From the NCBI RefSeq assembly GCF_900108855.1, contig NZ_FNXY01000003.1, positions 1-64,000 on the forward strand: DNA of 64,000 nt, in the 5' to 3' direction. This stretch comes from Dyadobacter koreensis (GTDB taxonomy: Bacteria; Bacteroidota; Bacteroidia; Cytophagales; Spirosomataceae). The translations under genes were made by a program, and so were the position numbers. The notes beneath the pieces are model-generated. The model saw only the letters and a program-made list of their open reading frames with translations. It was not told where the DNA came from and did no database searches. Shown here piece by piece: positions 63,210-64,000 of the stretch. The first letter of the stretch is position 1; every line of letters begins with the position of its first letter.

Positions 63210-64000
63210 ATGGAAAGAAAAGATTTTATCCGCAAAGGCCTGATGGGAACTGGAATGTTCGTAGCGTCGGCATCGGTTGGAAGTGTGATCAAAAACGATA
63301 TTGACGAATTAAAAGAACTTGATGTGATTGGTTTCAATCATTTGCCAAATACAGAATCAAAAGTAAAAGCTAACACCGTTCTTCATAAAGCAGATACCCG
63401 CGGACATGCAAATCATGGCTGGCTCGACAGTCACCATACGTTCAGTTTCGCAAATTATTACAATCCGGACAGGATGCATTTTGGCGTACTGCGTGTATTA
63501 AACGACGACCGTGTGGACGGTGGAAAAGGTTTTGGAAGACACCCTCATGACAATATGGAAATTATTTCCATTCCGTTGGAAGGTGATCTGGAACACAAAG
63601 ACAGCATGGACAATGTAGCTGTGATCAAACATGGAGATATCCAGGTGATGAGTGCCGGAACCGGTATTTTCCACAGTGAATACAACAAAAATGAAGATCA
63701 GGATGCTAAGTTTTTGCAAATCTGGTTGTTTCCAAAAAGCAAAAATGTTACACCAAGATACGACCAGTTAACGCTGAATGTAGAAGACAGACACAATAAT
63801 TTGCAGCAGATTTTGTCTCCAAATGCGGATGACGAGGGCGTTTGGATCAATCAGGATGCCTGGTTTCATATGGGAAAATTCGATAAGGATTTCTCGGCAG
63901 AGTACAAATTGAAAAATCCTAAAAATGGTGTTTATGCCTTTGTGTTGAAAGGTGATATCACCATTGAAGAACACGCCTTGAACCAACGCGACGGGCTTGG
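63210..64000 (+). CDS. Pirin-family protein (runs off the window)
   Basis: The frame is open from ATG 63210 to the window end (263 codons). The product starts MERKDFIRKGLMGTGMFVAS, a Tat-like leader (RKDFIRK) of about 30 residues not found in cytoplasmic pirins. The cupin core follows: FGVLRVLNDDRVDGGKGFGRHPHDNMEIISI, here noted by its metal ligands in HPHDN and by HSEYN. Pirins are metal-binding cupins with regulatory or quercetinase activity. The downstream part is missing. It is likely regulated by the adjacent Crp-type protein. Confidence 0.88.
   Translation, partial: MERKDFIRKGLMGTGMFVASASVGSVIKNDIDELKELDVIGFNHLPNTESKVKANTVLHKADTRGHANHGWLDSHHTFSFANYYNPDRMHFGVLRVLNDDRVDGGKGFGRHPHDNMEIISIPLEGDLEHKDSMDNVAVIKHGDIQVMSAGTGIFHSEYNKNEDQDAKFLQIWLFPKSKNVTPRYDQLTLNVEDRHNNLQQILSPNADDEGVWINQDAWFHMGKFDKDFSAEYKLKNPKNGVYAFVLKGDITIEEHALNQRDGL

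Overview
The window looks like a chromosome segment from a Bacteroidota bacterium of the order Cytophagales. Dyadobacter or a close relative is my best guess, but no rRNA is present to settle it. The evidence is two SusC/SusD pairs, a sigma/FecR/STN-SusC signalling cassette, Bacteroidota-type tyrosine and serine recombinases, GlgB and GlgE homologues, a PorT-like barrel, and sparse Shine-Dalgarno sequences.

Bases 1 to about 26.7 kb are accessory DNA. They carry a truncated IS3 transposase, an AraC gene with a nonsense codon, an Lrp/DUF2000/hydroxyacid dehydrogenase group, small DUF genes, an IS481-like remnant and a receiver-only response regulator. A two-gene OLD nuclease plus UvrD-like helicase operon (Gabija type) follows, bracketed by a 14-bp direct repeat. 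Next come a secreted C10 cysteine protease cluster and a broken DNA invertase. An IS3 element holding a nested IS110 has cut into a Qat defence operon, leaving qatC (5' truncated) and qatD. A HEPN-domain protein with a small Pro/Lys-rich ORF, a tyrosine integrase and a large serine recombinase complete the region. The serine recombinase ORF runs through a tRNA-Arg(CCG) gene on the opposite strand, which probably marks one edge of the mobile region.

From about 26.8 to 64 kb the content looks like ordinary chromosome. It has a Nudix hydrolase, outer-membrane proteins, glycogen branching enzyme, an M19 dipeptidase and a GlgE-like protein whose nucleophile and acid/base residues both appear substituted. 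A polysaccharide-uptake cassette (ECF sigma, FecR, STN-SusC, SusD, BNR_4 protein), an SRPBCC protein, a TonB receptor and a second SusC/SusD pair follow. The rest is NDH-2, a DoxX-like protein, a barrel protein, a heavy-metal RND efflux locus in which pump and TolC-like channel are one 1444-residue polypeptide, an NAD(P)-binding protein, a Crp/Fnr regulator and a pirin cut by the window end.

Functionally, the left part is a decayed defence and mobility island with at least three layers of insertion. The right part is centred on carbohydrate sensing and uptake, glucan metabolism and metal export. I found no CRISPR array or rRNA.
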